Shown: positions 1 through 11,230, counted from the stretch's first letter. The stretch: 64,000 nt of DNA from Nannobrachium achirus (GCA_963921795.1 OY997651.1:44029328-44093327); one strand, 5' to 3'. Numbers and translations: made by a program. The notes: generated by a model from the sequence alone, not told the origin.

Positions 1-205
1 CGTTTGGCCGGCTGCCAATTTGAACTAGGGTTTATATGGCCTACAGTACGCTTTTTTTTCTTCTTTTTTTTATTCTCATTAGTGTCCGGTTGGACAGAAA
101 TGGAACATGGGTGAAAAGAAAAGAGTCCTGCTTCTTCTCTGGGGAAGGTTTCTAAGCCCTGGGTAAGAGGGCTTGTACCTCACCTGTATGTCTGGAGGAA
201 GGCTT

Positions 206-750
206 TTAACCCACTTAAACCCTATTGAAAAATAGCAGATGTACCTGGAACAACATATTTTTAGATGGGGGTCCGCGGCCAAATACCTATAATTTTGGGG
301 ATCCTTGACAATTAAAAGGTTCGAGAACCTCGGATGATAGAAACACAAGTTTTTCAAAAAACTTTTAAAAGAGATTTTTTAGAATCGGGTCAATATATTC
401 AAAGACTTCAAGTTCAAGTTCATTGTCACATATATTCATACAGTGAAATGCTTGCGCTAGGAGCATTCTCAGTCTTAAAGACACAACAAAAGTGTAGACC
501 ATGTAGGCCCAACAGACATAAATATACAATTACATATCCCAATCCCATACCATACAATGTAACATTACTAGCATTGCACAAATTGTCATGGTTTTTCTAA
601 AAAAAATTGCAGATCTACAAGCTCGCAGCCGCGCTGTGAGCTTGTAGATCTGCTATTTTTCCACTATTGTTAAAGCAAATACAATAATGATTACAGTGGT
701 TGAAATCTAACGTGACACAAATGCGTTTCCTCCCGGTACAAATGGCTTAA
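206..750 (-). mobile_element. Family B element, degraded, reverse orientation
   Basis: The copy runs between a TTAA at 206 and a TTAA at 747. The first hairpin (about 225-240) survives only as its outer arm, AATAGCAGAT. The second (601-660) is complete, with arms CAGATCTACAAGCTC and GAGCTTGTAGATCTG. The middle holds the family-specific text 'GGGGGTCCGCGGCCAAATAC', and the AGAATCGGGTCAA motif seen in other B copies. The 92- and 88-residue frames here are element sequence, not genes. Confidence 0.75.
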
Positions 751-1260
751 GCTCTAAAAGAAAAAAGGGGAAAAAAGAAAGCGTGTTCGCCGCGGTCTCC
801 CGCGGATCCCGGAACACTGCACTAAAAAAGGAGCCCGGGATCCCTGCGGAGCTGAAACGCCCGGGGCTGTGTAGGATCTACAGTAGCGTAATGAAAACGC
901 GCTGCGGGATAAAGGTAAATGGCTGAGTAAAGACTGTAGCAGAAGCCATCAACACCATGAAAGGGATAACTTCAGAAAGCTCCCCAAGCCCGTTGCTGCA
1001 CTGAATGAAACGCTATCACCAACAACCTCACAGATGTGACATAACCACTTACACTCTGTGGTTGAAAGGAGTCCTCCAGGGCTCTATACCAGGGCCCCCC
1101 CGCACCCTGTTTTCTCTCTGTGCACTAAATATCGAAAATAGACGATCTACACATGGCACGTTCAGAATCATAATGAGCTTATGTTGGCACATTACAGGTT
1201 TACAGGTGTAAATCAGTGGGTGCAATTTGTGTTGGTGAAAGGCCCACTTTTCTTTGTTGA

Positions 1261-1577
1261 CTTTAGCCCCATTTCCACTGTAGGGCCGACCCAGAACTAG
1301 AACCAGAACTTTCCAGAACCTGTAAATTTCCGGGACCAAGTTCCGCTTACGTGTCCATATAACCAGAACCAACTGGGAAGGTCCCAAAAAAGAGCAGCAG
1401 CGTAGCTGGCCCCCAGAACTAAAGTTTAGTTATACCTCAGGAGCAGGACCTCAAAAAGGTTCCAGGAACCTTGTCTGGAACCGGGCCGTACGCAATGGAA
1501 ACAAAACCAGAACCAAAAAAATTGGTTCAGGTTCCTGAAAGTTCTGGTTCCACCTTGCAATGGAAAAGGGGCTAAAG
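1261..1577. mobile_element. MITE with CTTTAGCCCC / GGGGCTAAAG ends
   Basis: The terminal inverted repeats start CTTTAGCCCCATTTCCACTG and end CAATGGAAAAGGGGCTAAAG. The interior repeats 'CCAGAAC' and 'GTTCTGG' words in both orientations. No coding capacity. I could not separate a target-site duplication from the palindromic termini, so the superfamily is open. Confidence 0.6.
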
Positions 1578-1734
1578 AGAGAGAGAAAGAAAGAAAAAAT
1601 AAACATATAAAAAAATAACATGCTATCTACATAAATTATTTACACATGGCATATCCATCCATCCAATATGTACAGGTTTAGACATACAGTGCATGAGCAT
1701 AGCAGCTGGTATATACCGTTAATGATTGCACCTT

Positions 1735-1869
1735 TTTGAAAATATCTAGACGTAGTGGAGTAAAAAATACAAGATTTGCCTCTGAGATGTAGTGGAGTAG
1801 AAGTAAAGTAAAAGTACCTCGAAATTGCAGTATACTTGAGTAAATGTACTTGGTTATTTTACACCACTG
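1735..1869 (+). mobile_element. Family E (hAT-like) right-end fragment
   Basis: The tail matches the right part of the E copies at 26741-27175 and 19140-20480: 'GTAGTGGAGTAGAAG', 'GAGTAAATGTACTTGG', ending TTTTACACCACTG. The left end is missing. Confidence 0.6.
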
Positions 1870-2729
1870 TATCTAAAGAGTGAAAAAGGTAATGAGATAT
1901 GGGTTGTCCAAACAGTGGCGACCGTTTTATCGGACTGTGTTCCTGGAACTTTGGTTTTGGTGGCGGTAGCTATCGTGGCGGTAACACTGCGATCATTGCA
2001 ACGGTTCATTACTTCATTATGATTATGTCACTGGAATGCTTTGGTCTTTTCTCTGAACGGTAAACTCGCTCACGTGCCGAGGCGAGTCACGTCTTGAAAC
2101 GAGAACTCTAGCGCAAATGAACAAAGCTTCGCGACTCTGACTGACGTTCATCGTCGCGTAGGAGGAAGGATGGCTGGAAACCCCGGCTCTCTTCATGAGC
2201 CTCTGCCTTTGAACGTGATGTCAGGTGTGACTTCAGAGAGACAGAGAGGGAGAGAAAGGCAGGAAGAAGCGCTGTAGGAATGAGATGTGAGATGAGAGAG
2301 GCGGAGTTGTGACTGACAATGAAACGATGCGAACGTCATGCATGTTTTCGCAGTTGGATTACTGGCTCAATTTCATTGTCGAGTACAATGACACTAAAGA
2401 TATTCTTATGGGACATTGTGAAAAAGAAGAAAAAACCTCTCGCCACACTGTCTTCAAATGCAGTTGTTTTTAATGGGAAATCAACAAAGTTTCTGTCTTT
2501 TAGACCATCTTCAGGTTATCTTTATCCTTTAAAGACAGCAAGATAGCCATTAAAAACACATTTTTTTCTTTTTCAATTTGTCAGACCTTTGTTTGGTCTG
2601 TTCTTCGACGCATCGTTGTCGCCTTTGTAGGTGTTCAAGAGAATGTATTTACAATGAATATTATAAATCAACTTTTATTTTTATGAATTACAGGTCTAAA
2701 TAAGTGTGGTACCATATTATATTCATTTT

Positions 2730-2752
2730 TGATTGATTGATTGATTGATTGA
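2730..2752. repeat. (TTGA)n microsatellite
   Basis: About six tandem TTGA/GATT units, read directly. Confidence 0.9.
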
Positions 2753-2791
2753 ATGTTAATTAGTCAGAAATGTAAACAGCACAATTTACAA

Positions 2792-2830
2792 TTTAGCAGA
2801 AACTTTTAATCCAAAGCGACTTACAATAAG
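2792..2830 (+). repeat. Fragment of a common teleost interspersed repeat
   Basis: Contains 'TTTAGCAGAAACTTTTAATC' followed by 'CAAAGCGACTTACAATAAG', a phrase frequent in teleost genomes. A weaker relative, TTTAGCAGATGCTTTATAC, lies near 31950. Family name not assigned. Confidence 0.5.
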
Positions 2831-3107
2831 TAGGTAATACATCAATAAACTGTAATAAGCAAGATAATATGTCAGTACATCATCAACAATATAACTAAAG
2901 GAATATCAATCTAGAAAAACAATAACATAGGTAGACCACGCACCTAATCAGTAAAAAAGCATTTCTAAAAAAAAACTAAAAAAATAAATGCTATCTAGCT
3001 TCATGTATGGTCATTGAGGGAAGGGGAGTGTTTGTTACAGTAGTGCTATGTGTTTAGGTGGAGTCTTAAGAGGTGAGTCTTCACGAGGTACAGTCAAACA
3101 TTTAGGC

Positions 3108-3540
3108 CAGGGGTCTTCAACAGGGGGTCCGAGACCCCTAGGGGGTCCTCAGAGTTACTCCAGGGGGGCCGCCAAATCTTTGTGATAGGATCATTCTTTT
3201 AAATTAACAACTTGAACCCTCGCATCCCTATTCTGAGGAGAACTTTAGCCAAAAATAGCAGATCTACAAGCTGCGAGGCGTTGAGAGCTTGTAGATCAGG
3301 TATTTTCTGCAAATAGGTTTGGTGTAGAGGGGAAAAAGAGCAGACCAAGTACAGAGTTAAAGGTCAAGTTAAATAAAAACGCAAATCCAACAGACTGATG
3401 ACAGTGCTGTCAAACAAGTCTATATGAGTCTATCTATGACTTTGATGAAAATCTGCAACACGCATTTATACAATATGTAGAGGGGTCCCTGCTTCATCTC
3501 TATCTCAGCTAAGGGGTCCTGAAAATGTTGAAGACCTCTG
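3108..3540 (+). mobile_element. Family C hAT-like MITE (C1)
   Basis: Ends are CAGGGGTCTTCAAC and GTTGAAGACCTCTG, flanked by a perfect 8-bp duplication ATTTAGGC (3100-3107 and 3541-3548), which is the hAT signature. The hairpin module sits at 3251-3306 with a shortened apex (CTGCGAGGCGTTGAGAG). An inner TTAACAACTTGAACCC at about 3200 resembles the left end of the TTAA insert seen in the C copy at 62984. There is no transposase, so any movement would need one supplied in trans. Confidence 0.9.
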
Positions 3541-3895
3541 ATTTAGGCCAAAAGGAAATCCTGGGGACTTGTTTCGTTGGCGGTCCGATGTAATGTATTC
3601 ACAGTGTATTGTGTGTATAACCTATGTGTATTTACATAGACCCAGAAAAAAAAAGAAAACCTGTAGTGTTAATTTAAAGCTGAAGGTGTAAAAATCTGCT
3701 TGGCTCATGTGTAACTGGATTTGTGGCTGACCTTGATTTCGCCCACTCCCTGTGCAGCGGCCACGTTGGGACCCACCGGCACGTTTATGACATTTTTCTT
3801 TTCTAAATCATCATGAAATCTTAATACTAAAAGCGACAGCACAACAACGCCCCCTCCTCCCCGGCGCCCTGGCCATTCACGGTGGCCTTGTATAT

Positions 3896-4171
3896 CGTCG
3901 TTGTCCGATGAAAACCTTATATGTCCAAAACCGTTCATTTTGCATTTATCGCTTTAAAAATGATTTGAACTAGTGAAAACAGCCGATCTATAAGCACACA
4001 ACGCCTCGCACCGCAAGGCGTTGTGTGCTTGTAGATCGGCTGTTTACACTACCTTTGTGCGACGGCCTTGTATGATGAAGCAGGCCTTGTATGATGAAGC
4101 AGGGCTTTACTTTGCGAAATAACGTACAAATTTGAAACTTGGAGATACGAGGTTTCCACCCGACAACGACG
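3896..4171 (+). mobile_element. Family A MITE (A1)
   Basis: The ends start CGTCGTTGTCC and finish GACAACGACG, with a 4-bp duplication ATAT on both sides (3892-3895, 4172-4175). The hairpin (3971-4050) is GTGAAAACAGCCGATC...GATCGGCTGTTTACAC with apex arms ACGCCTCGC / GCAAGGCGT. The right half holds two tandem copies of 'GCCTTGTATGATGAAGCAGG', where other A copies have one. No ORF of its own. Confidence 0.85.
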
Positions 4172-4688
4172 ATATGAAATATACAGTAGATGGATTTATA
4201 CATTTCATCTCTCTCTCTCTTGTTGGCTCCAACTGAGTGCTTGACCTCCACAGTTCCCCTATAACAGCAGCTTGCGGTGCCTGCGACACAAAAGGGACTT
4301 CGACGCCGGTTTTCGGTGTATCCTTGTAGCGCCCGCTCCGCTTAAAGCATAGCGCCTTTTCTTTTTTTTCTTGTTACCGCGCATGAAAAGCCCTTTACAC
4401 AATGGACCACTTTGGCGCGTAGGTTTACCTTCAGAACACTGTTGATTGCCGCGCCGCAGCTCGGTATGAAAAAAATGTAAAAAAGAAAGAAGCAGCGCGC
4501 CCGCATCAAGGCTGACGCCCAGGGGCCACAATAGAGGATCAGAAAATGTGAGGTTCTCCATAGGGGAGCCATGCAAAGCTGGAGGCATGTTCTCCGTGCT
4601 TTGTGTGCGCGGCGCCTTCTCATCGACGATGCGGGAGGGAGAAGGAGGAGGGGAGGTTCTGGAGACAAGGGCGGCTTTCTGACATTAA

Positions 4689-5175
4689 TCCGTTAAAACC
4701 GGGAATTATTTTTATACTTTAGCTATAGAAAGATAGCAGATATACAAGCTCACGGTGCCGCACTGCGAGCTTGTAGATCTGCTATTTTTTGAGAAATCGT
4801 GAAAATCGCGAAAGGTCTTTCAATATAGAGTATATTTTTCAAAGCAAACTTCTGTAACTCACATCTCTGCGATCTGGGGGTCCCTGGAACAACATATTTT
4901 GAGATGTGTGTCCGCGGCCAAATACATGTAATTTTGGTGGTCCTTGACATGAAAAGGTTTGAGAACCACTGGTTTAGAACGATTTATTTATTAATAGAAT
5001 CGGGTCAAAATATTCAAAGACTTGGACAAATTGTCACTGTTAGCAGATCTACAAGCTCGCAGCGTGCGCTGTGAGCTTGTATATCTGCTATTGTTCAATA
5101 GTTGGAGCATAAAATAATGGTTAAAGTGGTTAAAATGTAAAGCGACAAAGACACGTTTTTCCCAGCCTTCACGGG
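4689..5175 (-). mobile_element. Family B element with TTAA on both sides (B2)
   Basis: TTAA lies at 4685-4688 and 5176-5179. Hairpins are at 4730-4790 and 5041-5092. As in other B copies, the outer arms carry the variant ATATAC/GTATAT and the inner arms carry ATCTAC/GTAGAT. The middle reads GGGGGTCCCTGGAACAAC and 'AAAAGGTTTGAGAACCACTG', which resembles a hAT end. Confidence 0.8.
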
Positions 5176-5609
5176 TTAATAAGCACACACAGCCCCTGCC
5201 GCTTTGGGGTACAGTAGCTCTCTCTCTTCACTGAGGCGCCCTGCTGCAATGCAATGTCTTTGACTCACTCTCTCCCCCCATGCTGTATCATTAAGCCCAG
5301 AATCACATACAGTATATGGGATTCCGTATGCATTATGTCTCCCCCCTTAGGCGGGGCGTCTTCTTTGACTAAAGTCTCCCGGTTGCCTATATATGGTTGG
5401 GTAAGAGATAGGTGATTACTGTACCATGTTCTGAGATCTTCCATATAGGGCATACAGAGCGATCTCTGCACTTGTAAAGAAATCCTATATCCTACAGGCC
5501 ATTACCTGCTGTTTGAATAAGTATGTATGCAGTTGGAGGCTGCAGGTGAAGTCTTTGTTTTGCTGGTCAGATTTCAATCACCTCAAGTTTAGTTTAGTTT
5601 TAGATCACA

Positions 5610-5785
5610 TGGACCCAGGCCAGGCACGTGCACGCATAGACATCAAAGGGGGCTTGATCCCCTGCCCTTTTTATCCGTCTATGAATGCAGTTTTTACTAA
5701 GGCGAAAGAAATGCAAATGCCCTCTTTCCTTGCCATACCTGAAGGCAGCATTCAAGAGTCCAGACTCTCCTGAACTTGAATGCAG
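5610..5785 (+). repeat. Family H repeat fragment
   Basis: This is the reverse complement of 61925-62120: shared words are GCACGTGC, CAAAGGGGGCTTGA, 'TGAATGCAGTTTTTACTA' and GCCATACCTGAAGGCAGCATTCAAGAG (read in two halves). An 86-residue frame here is just repeat sequence. Confidence 0.65.
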
Positions 5786-5899
5786 CATCTTATGTTGAAA
5801 GAATTGCCCTCTCTGTGTAGAAATCCATGCCGTTACGCCACACCCTTTGTATTGACTTGATTATGCTTAGTTCAGTGTCGTATAACGCACTGAAAATGT

Positions 5900-6240
5900 A
5901 AGCCATTTACCATGAGAGGGAGTGGGTTGTTGGCTGATTTACCACTGTTTCAGGGTTGTGAACCAACCTTGAAACAACCCTGAAACAGTGGTAAATCAGC
6001 CAACAACCCACGACCTCGAATGGTAAATTGCTTTTCTACCACTTTTCCTTATAAAAACACAGTTGTAACTTGCAAGGATCTTTAGTTACAATCATTAATT
6101 GTTTCAGTGAGCGGGGTCCATGAGCCAACTCAAGGTTGTTGGCCTATTTTCCACTGTTTTAAACCAATCAGAATCCAGTATTTGAACATGTGACTAGAAA
6201 AACTGGTAGAAATATATATTTGTTCGATATTTCCGCCAAA
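5900..6240 (+). mobile_element. Foldback family F, copy 1
   Basis: Contains a perfect 36-bp inverted repeat (arms 5923-5958 and 5975-6010, 16-nt loop) that includes GGCTGATTTACCACTG. The same element lies in reverse at 38018-38350. Shared flanks: AAGCCATTTACCATGAGAGG on one side, and 'ACTGGTAGAA' and TTTCCGCCA on the other. No coding potential. Confidence 0.75.
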
Positions 6241-7084
6241 TGCCCTTTTAGGAATGTCAGCCCCTGTCTCTCTAACATTCTCTGCACATAGAAGCACATA
6301 CCTGCCGGTAAGACAAAAAACATTAACGATCCTCTCTCTCTCTCTTTCTCCCTCTCTTTTCCATGTGCTGCCTGTGGTGTCTCTCTCCCCCCTGAAGCTG
6401 AAGAGTATGCTGTTGAAGGTAAGACCTCTACAACCTGTTCCTCGGGCCCTGCTCTGACAGGCTTTCCTCTGAACGCTGGCCTCCGTGCCGGCTGCTTGTT
6501 GTTTTCATGCTGTTTGCCCTCCCCTCTGGGGGAGGGGCATTGTCAGTTTGGACTGCGGTTTGGACGTGACTTCCAGGGGGCCTTATATTAAAAACATTGG
6601 TTGGTTTTCTCCAAAATGAGACGAAAGCTGCAGATTTGCAAACCTCCAAAACAGAAACCCTTTTTTCTATACCTTATTTTTACCTTGTTTTATCTATTCA
6701 TTTATGTTCGTTTATTTATTTTATTATTATGGGTTCTGCTTTTTTTGTGTATTTGGCGGCGGTGGAATTGTAGAGTGATTGAATTTGCGTTTGCTGAAAG
6801 CGCTGGCGTGCTGGAAAACTAGACAACCAGGCATATATACAATACTATTACCCATGTCAATTCACAAGTGAGCGAGGCCATGTTCCCCCGAGTGACACGG
6901 CAGGTTTGAGACAACCCGGCATCCTCCTCCTGCCTATTACGGCGAATGGCTCGCCCCGTTTTAGCAACAAGGGAGAAATGAAGGCAGCCAGTCATGGTGG
7001 GGGCCCCTCGGGGCCTCATCAGCCCTGGGGCCAGACACTAAACTAGCTTGCAGTCTTGCAGGTCTCGCTGCCTTGTCAGTCTCC

Positions 7085-7086
<2 letters not shown>

Positions 7087-7134
<48 letters not shown>

Positions 7135-7135
7135 A
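7087..7135. repeat. (GA)n microsatellite
   Basis: Long AG run read directly. Open frames through it (RERERE) are artefacts. Confidence 0.95.
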
Positions 7136-7160
7136 CATGTCTACCAGATAAGTCAGGTTG

Positions 7161-7170
7161 TCAGTCAGTC

Positions 7171-7268
<98 letters not shown>
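7161..7268. repeat. (CAGA)n microsatellite
   Basis: About 25 CAGA units with TCAG variants at the left edge. It produces the spurious DRQTDRQT peptides. Confidence 0.95.
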
Positions 7269-7269
<1 letters not shown>

Positions 7270-7419
7270 GACTCAGTCAGACAGGTGGTTCAGGTTTTGC
7301 TCACTGATAAGTCCCCCGACAGTCCGCTCGGGGCCCTCTTTGACTTTGTAATGGATACGGGAGACTGCTCCTATAACCACTCACTGCACACTGTGCTGCG
7401 GGCTGCAAAGGTATATGGA

Positions 7420-7500
7420 CTCTAGAGCATCGTTCTGCGAATGGCAGGCGAAGGGGGTGGAGGGCGAATGCAAAGGTACTGCTGTGCAATCTGTCTGGAG
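7420..7500 (+). repeat. Direct repeat, left copy, abutting a hAT element
   Basis: Begins CTCTAGAGCATCG and ends TGTCTGGAG. It matches 8092-8176, with a few substitutions and small indels. It ends exactly where the element at 7501 starts. Confidence 0.8.
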
Positions 7501-8091
7501 CAGGGGTCTTCAACGTTTTCAGGCCAAGGACCCCTTAGTTGAGAGAGAAATGAAGCAGGGACCCCCACTACCTTTTTTCATAGATTCTATATAGTGTCAT
7601 CGTTTGACAGCACAATCATTTTTTAGATATTTAACCACTTGAACCGTCAGTACTTAACACTTAATGCGGCCCGCAGATTAATACCGGAATACTGATATAT
7701 TATTGATTTCAGCTGTTACAATTCTAAACATGACCTGCTTTAATTCCATCAGTCTATATAGGTTAATGACTAGTATAGTAGTACTAAAATGTATTTTTTT
7801 ATGTCCAATGTATTTGTATTTATGTTCATAAAGTTAACATGAGTATATAACAAAATTTCAGGATTCCAATAAAAAAAATAACAAAAAAAATATTCAGGAT
7901 TCCAATTCAAAAGAATCAAAAATAGCCGATCTACTGCGATGCGTTTTGAGCTTGTAGATCTGCTATTTTTGCTTCTTTTGCATGAGATACTAGAATGACA
8001 AAGTATAGGACTTGGCAATATGCAATGTGGCCCTCTGGAGTGAAAGTGGAAATATAGTGGCCCTCGCCATCATCAAAGTTGCCCACCCCTG
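7501..8091 (-). mobile_element. Chimeric hAT-like element with hairpin module
   Basis: The left end, CAGGGGTCTTCAAC, is family C in reverse. The right end, 'GTTGCCCACCCCTG', belongs to a different hAT-like end (CAGGGGTGGGCAAC read backwards). A hairpin with a shortened apex lies at 7918-7970, in a context (AGAATCAAAAATAG...TTTTTGCTTCTTTTGCAT) also seen at 9760 and 11120. Nested insertion or recombination between elements would both explain this. Confidence 0.65.
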
Positions 8092-8176
8092 CTCTAGAGC
8101 ATTGTTGTGCGAATGGTGGGAAACTAAAGGAATGGAGGGTGAATGCAAAAGGTACTGCTGTACAATCTATCTGGAG
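8092..8176 (+). repeat. Direct repeat, right copy, abutting a hAT element
   Basis: Begins CTCTAGAGCATTG immediately after the element and ends TATCTGGAG. It pairs with 7420-7500. Confidence 0.8.
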
Positions 8177-8183
8177 TGATCCT

Positions 8184-8324
8184 ACTGTTTCTCAACTTCT
8201 GGTCTGGGGCCAATCGGCAGCTAGGTGTCCAAATTGGACCATTTGTAAACTCTCAGAGTTACGGACCCGTAAGGGTCCATTTGGACCTCCTGGTGGTCCC
8301 CGGACCAGACGTTGAGAACCGGTG
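8184..8324. mobile_element. Short hAT-like MITE
   Basis: Imperfect inverted ends: TTTCTCAACTTCTGGTCTGG, and GTTGAGAACC preceded by CCGGACCAGAC. Length about 140 bp. No clear duplication. Confidence 0.5.
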
Positions 8325-8408
8325 CCGTAAGCTTAGTTCAGACCAAAGATTTGAACGAAAACCTTTATTACGCCTGATTTATACTCACGCAATGGTCTCA
8401 CATGTGCC

Positions 8409-8476
8409 AAAAATAGCCGATCTACAAGCTGCACGCACTTTGAGGATGAAGTGCTTTGTGAGCTTGTAGATCGGCT
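8409..8476. repeat. Hairpin module, host element unresolved
   Basis: Arms AAATAGCCGATCTACAAGC and GCTTGTAGATCGGCT with an irregular apex (8430-8460). The surroundings (8334-8580) do not match another copy in the window. Confidence 0.75.
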
Positions 8477-8758
8477 ACACAACAGAGAATAAATTAAGCA
8501 TTAATCACATCACACGCTGCTGAGAAAAATGGCAGAGGTCTGAATATATTTTCCACAATCGCAGTTCAATCAACACTCAAGTGTCGCGTGTCAGCGCAAA
8601 ATGCACGCGTCCATGCATAATGTCTGCGTGTTTCTTTTTTATCAGAATGTAGGGTGATGGATTGCCTATCATGAGTCCTGAACCGGCAAGGGAAATGCAT
8701 CTAAAAACAACCCTCTTAAGTTTTATGTCCCTCCTATCATTGAATACTTCAGTTCCAC

Positions 8759-9300
8759 CAGTGTTGATTTCGTCGACTAAAACTATGACGAAAAATGTTT
8801 GTCGACTGCGTTCTTTTCACTGACGAAAACTAAATAAATATAAAATAAAAACTAAGCTGTGATGACTAAAACTAAGACTAAATATATTGACAATTTCGTC
8901 AACAAAATAAAAACTAGACTAAAACGTTATAGAGGGACTAGTGGAGAAGAGTGTCATTTTATGTTTGGTTGCTCTCGGGTGTTGCGTGCTGAAAATAGCA
9001 GATCTACAAGCTCACAGCGTGTCGCAGCGTGGCGCGCTGTGAGCTTGTAGATCTGCTATTTTCAGCACGCAATGAAGTGTAAAATCAGCCATTACGATGT
9101 CAAGGCCAGCCAAAATAAATTTCAGCTGACTAAATCAACTGTAGATTTAGTCACCTAAAATCTTAGGATATTTGGTCGACTAAAACTAGACTAAAACTAA
9201 AACTTTTCAGGTGACCAAATTATGACTGAAACTAAAATACATTTTATTCAAAAGACTATGACTAAAACTAAATCAAAATTTGCTGTCAAAAACAACACTG
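8759..9300 (+). mobile_element. Family D hAT-like MITE (D1)
   Basis: Ends CAGTGTTGATTTCGTCGAC and GTCAAAAACAACACTG, with a perfect 8-bp duplication AGTTCCAC (8751-8758, 9301-9308). The interior is rich in the word ACTAAAAC. The hairpin is extended by host-specific arms, TTGCGTGCTGAAAATAG and its complement, so the palindrome covers 8982-9072. Confidence 0.9.
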
Positions 9301-9320
9301 AGTTCCACGGCAAATGCTGC

Positions 9321-9360
9321 ACACCACACCACACCACACCACACCACACCACACCACCCC
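9321..9360. repeat. (ACACC)n microsatellite
   Basis: About seven tandem ACACC units, read directly. Confidence 0.9.
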
Positions 9361-9596
9361 CACCCCGCCTACGCGACACTGCAGCGTGAGTTATTTCACT
9401 TGTGGCATATTGGAAATGGAGTGGCGTATATTCACTGTTGCCAGCCGCCCGACCCCCGTGAACTCAATTTGAATTTTGACCCGGGTCGACGCTGAACTCC
9501 TGCATAATGGGCTGCGTGCGTTTGATGGTGACATTCTCTCGCCTTGTCTGAATGTTATGTGACGATCACAGGGTAACTGGCTGCCTGTGATTACTG

Positions 9597-9650
9597 CGTG
9601 GGTGTGCGCGTGTTTGTGTGCGTGTTTGTGTGTGTGTGTGTGCGCGCGTC
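9597..9650. repeat. Interrupted (GT)n tract
   Basis: GTGTGCG and GTGTTTGT variants of a GT run. Confidence 0.85.
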
Positions 9651-9690
9651 TGTACATTTATATATATCGCCGTCGTGCAGGAACCTCATA

Positions 9691-9915
9691 TCTTCAAATT
9701 CTAACCTTTTGTGTTTTTTCATACATTAATGCCCCGCGTGATCACACTACAGCGTCACGCAAAAGCATCAAAAGTAGCAGATCTGCAAGCTCGAAACGCA
9801 GCGCGAATCGATACCTTTTGAGTTTGTCGATCTGCTAATTGTGCTTCTTTTGCATTCAAATCCTGAAAAATTGACAGATTTGTTCATATGAGGTTTCCAC
9901 CCGACAGAGGCGAGA
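9691..9915 (+). mobile_element. Family J element (A-related), copy 1
   Basis: Shares with 11041-11230 the words TGTGTTTTTTC, ATTGATGCCC (here ATTAATGCCC), AGCATCAAAAG and the right end ATGAGGTTTCCACCCGACA. That right end is close to the family A terminus. The hairpin at 9760-9854 has diverged arms (AGATCTGCAAGCTCG / AGTTTGTCGATCTGC). Confidence 0.55.
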
Positions 9916-10103
9916 TGTACGTGTGCGCTAGAATGTTTTTTATGTGCAACATGTGTGCTCTTGCTTTTTTGGTGACATGTCACCTGTGATGCCCTTGATG
10001 GGAAAATGTCAGGGAACAGCGTGGCATTTCCAACATCCACACACGGCCTCTTCTTTCTGATACACAATGACGTGAGATGTGTCATGTGTGTGAGTGTGTA
10101 TGG

Positions 10104-10104
<1 letters not shown>

Positions 10105-10154
<50 letters not shown>
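10105..10154. repeat. (GT)n microsatellite
   Basis: About 25 GT units just before an A element. Open frames on either strand are repeat translations. Confidence 0.95.
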
Positions 10155-10155
<1 letters not shown>

Positions 10156-10177
10156 ATGTCCCTGGCGACGACCATAT

Positions 10178-10416
10178 CGTCAATGTCGGGTCAAAACTTT
10201 GTATGTACGTTCTTTCGCAAAGTAAAGCCCGCTTCATCATACAAGGCCGTCGCACAAAAGTAGTGAAAACAGCAGATCTACAAGCACACAACGCCTCGCA
10301 CCGCGAGGCGTTGTGTGCTTGTAGATTGGCTGTTTTCACTAGTTTGAATATTTTTTTAAATGATAAATGCAAAATGAACGGTTTTGGACATACAAGGTTT
10401 TCACCCGACAACGACG
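10178..10416 (-). mobile_element. Family A MITE (A2)
   Basis: 4-bp duplication ATAT (10174-10177, 10417-10420). The hairpin 10261-10342 is near perfect, with apex ACGCCTCGC-acc-GCGAGGCGT. Reverse orientation: the end GGTTTTCACCCGACAACGACG is on the right. Confidence 0.85.
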
Positions 10417-10701
10417 ATATGCAACTGCAAACGCCAAACATCTTCGCCAGAAACAGACAATAACCTACAACCTCACAACGCGTTCGCGACGTCATGTGTT
10501 TTCGGCTAATGTTCCCCCCTCCCCAGAATATGGACGCTGGGATACAAGTGGTTTAAATGAACGCTTTGAGGAGCAGAGTGCTGTGTGGTCATGTGTTTCA
10601 TCACCGGATGGAGATAGCAGGAAGTCCACAGGGTGGCCCCCGGGTGCAGGACCAACCAGCCCTGTCCAGTCCACCAGCCTTGCTTCTCAGCAGTGGCTCA
10701 C

Positions 10702-11010
10702 TAGCGAGTTTAAGCTCGCTACGGCAACGGCAGATGACAACGGTAATCGGAAATGATCCGAGGCTCGATAGATAAACCTGCCGTCGCCGCGGCCGCCTCT
10801 ACTACGGCAGAAGGTACCTTCCCACGTAGCGCCTACTCCGTCTGCTGCGTGTACGCGTCGCCATGGGAACCAAAGCATTCAGTGAAAGGGGTGGGGACCC
10901 GTCGCCACGAGGCTTTGCTTAACCATTTTTATCGCTACGGCGATTACGTCATAGCAGCCGTAGTCCGCCTGGCGTTGCCGTATTGAAAACCATCTAGCTT
11001 AAACTCGCTA
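10702..11010. mobile_element. MITE with TAGCGAGTTTAAGCT ends
   Basis: A 15-bp inverted repeat TAGCGAGTTTAAGCT / AGCTTAAACTCGCTA, with a second inner pair GGCAACGGCA / GGCGTTGCCG. If TA is the duplicated site, the ends fit a Tc1/mariner-type MITE. The 77-residue frame inside has no recognisable features. Confidence 0.6.
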
Positions 11011-11040
11011 TTGTCAGGGGGCAGGCACCTCTTAACTCCA

Positions 11041-11230
11041 TAATCTTTATTTTTTGTGTTTTTTCGTAAATTGATGCCCTATAGTTACTTGATCATACAT
11101 AGTACAGTGTCACACAAACGCATCAAAAGCAGGCAGATCCACAAGCTTGCAGATCAGCTACTTTTGTCGTTTTGGAATTTGAATGCAGAAGAGTGACTGG
11201 TTTTGGGTTATGAGGTTTCCACTCGACATA
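11041..11230 (+). mobile_element. Family J element, copy 2
   Basis: Companion of 9691-9915. Its hairpin (11120-11167) has collapsed to AGGCAGATCCACAAGC-TTGCAGATC, with almost no apex. The right end is ATGAGGTTTCCACTCGACA. Confidence 0.55.

Noticed and set aside
10261-10342. microRNA precursor gene
   Set aside because: The stem is long enough, but the same hairpin occurs in dozens of transposon copies. No expression evidence, so not called as an ncRNA gene.
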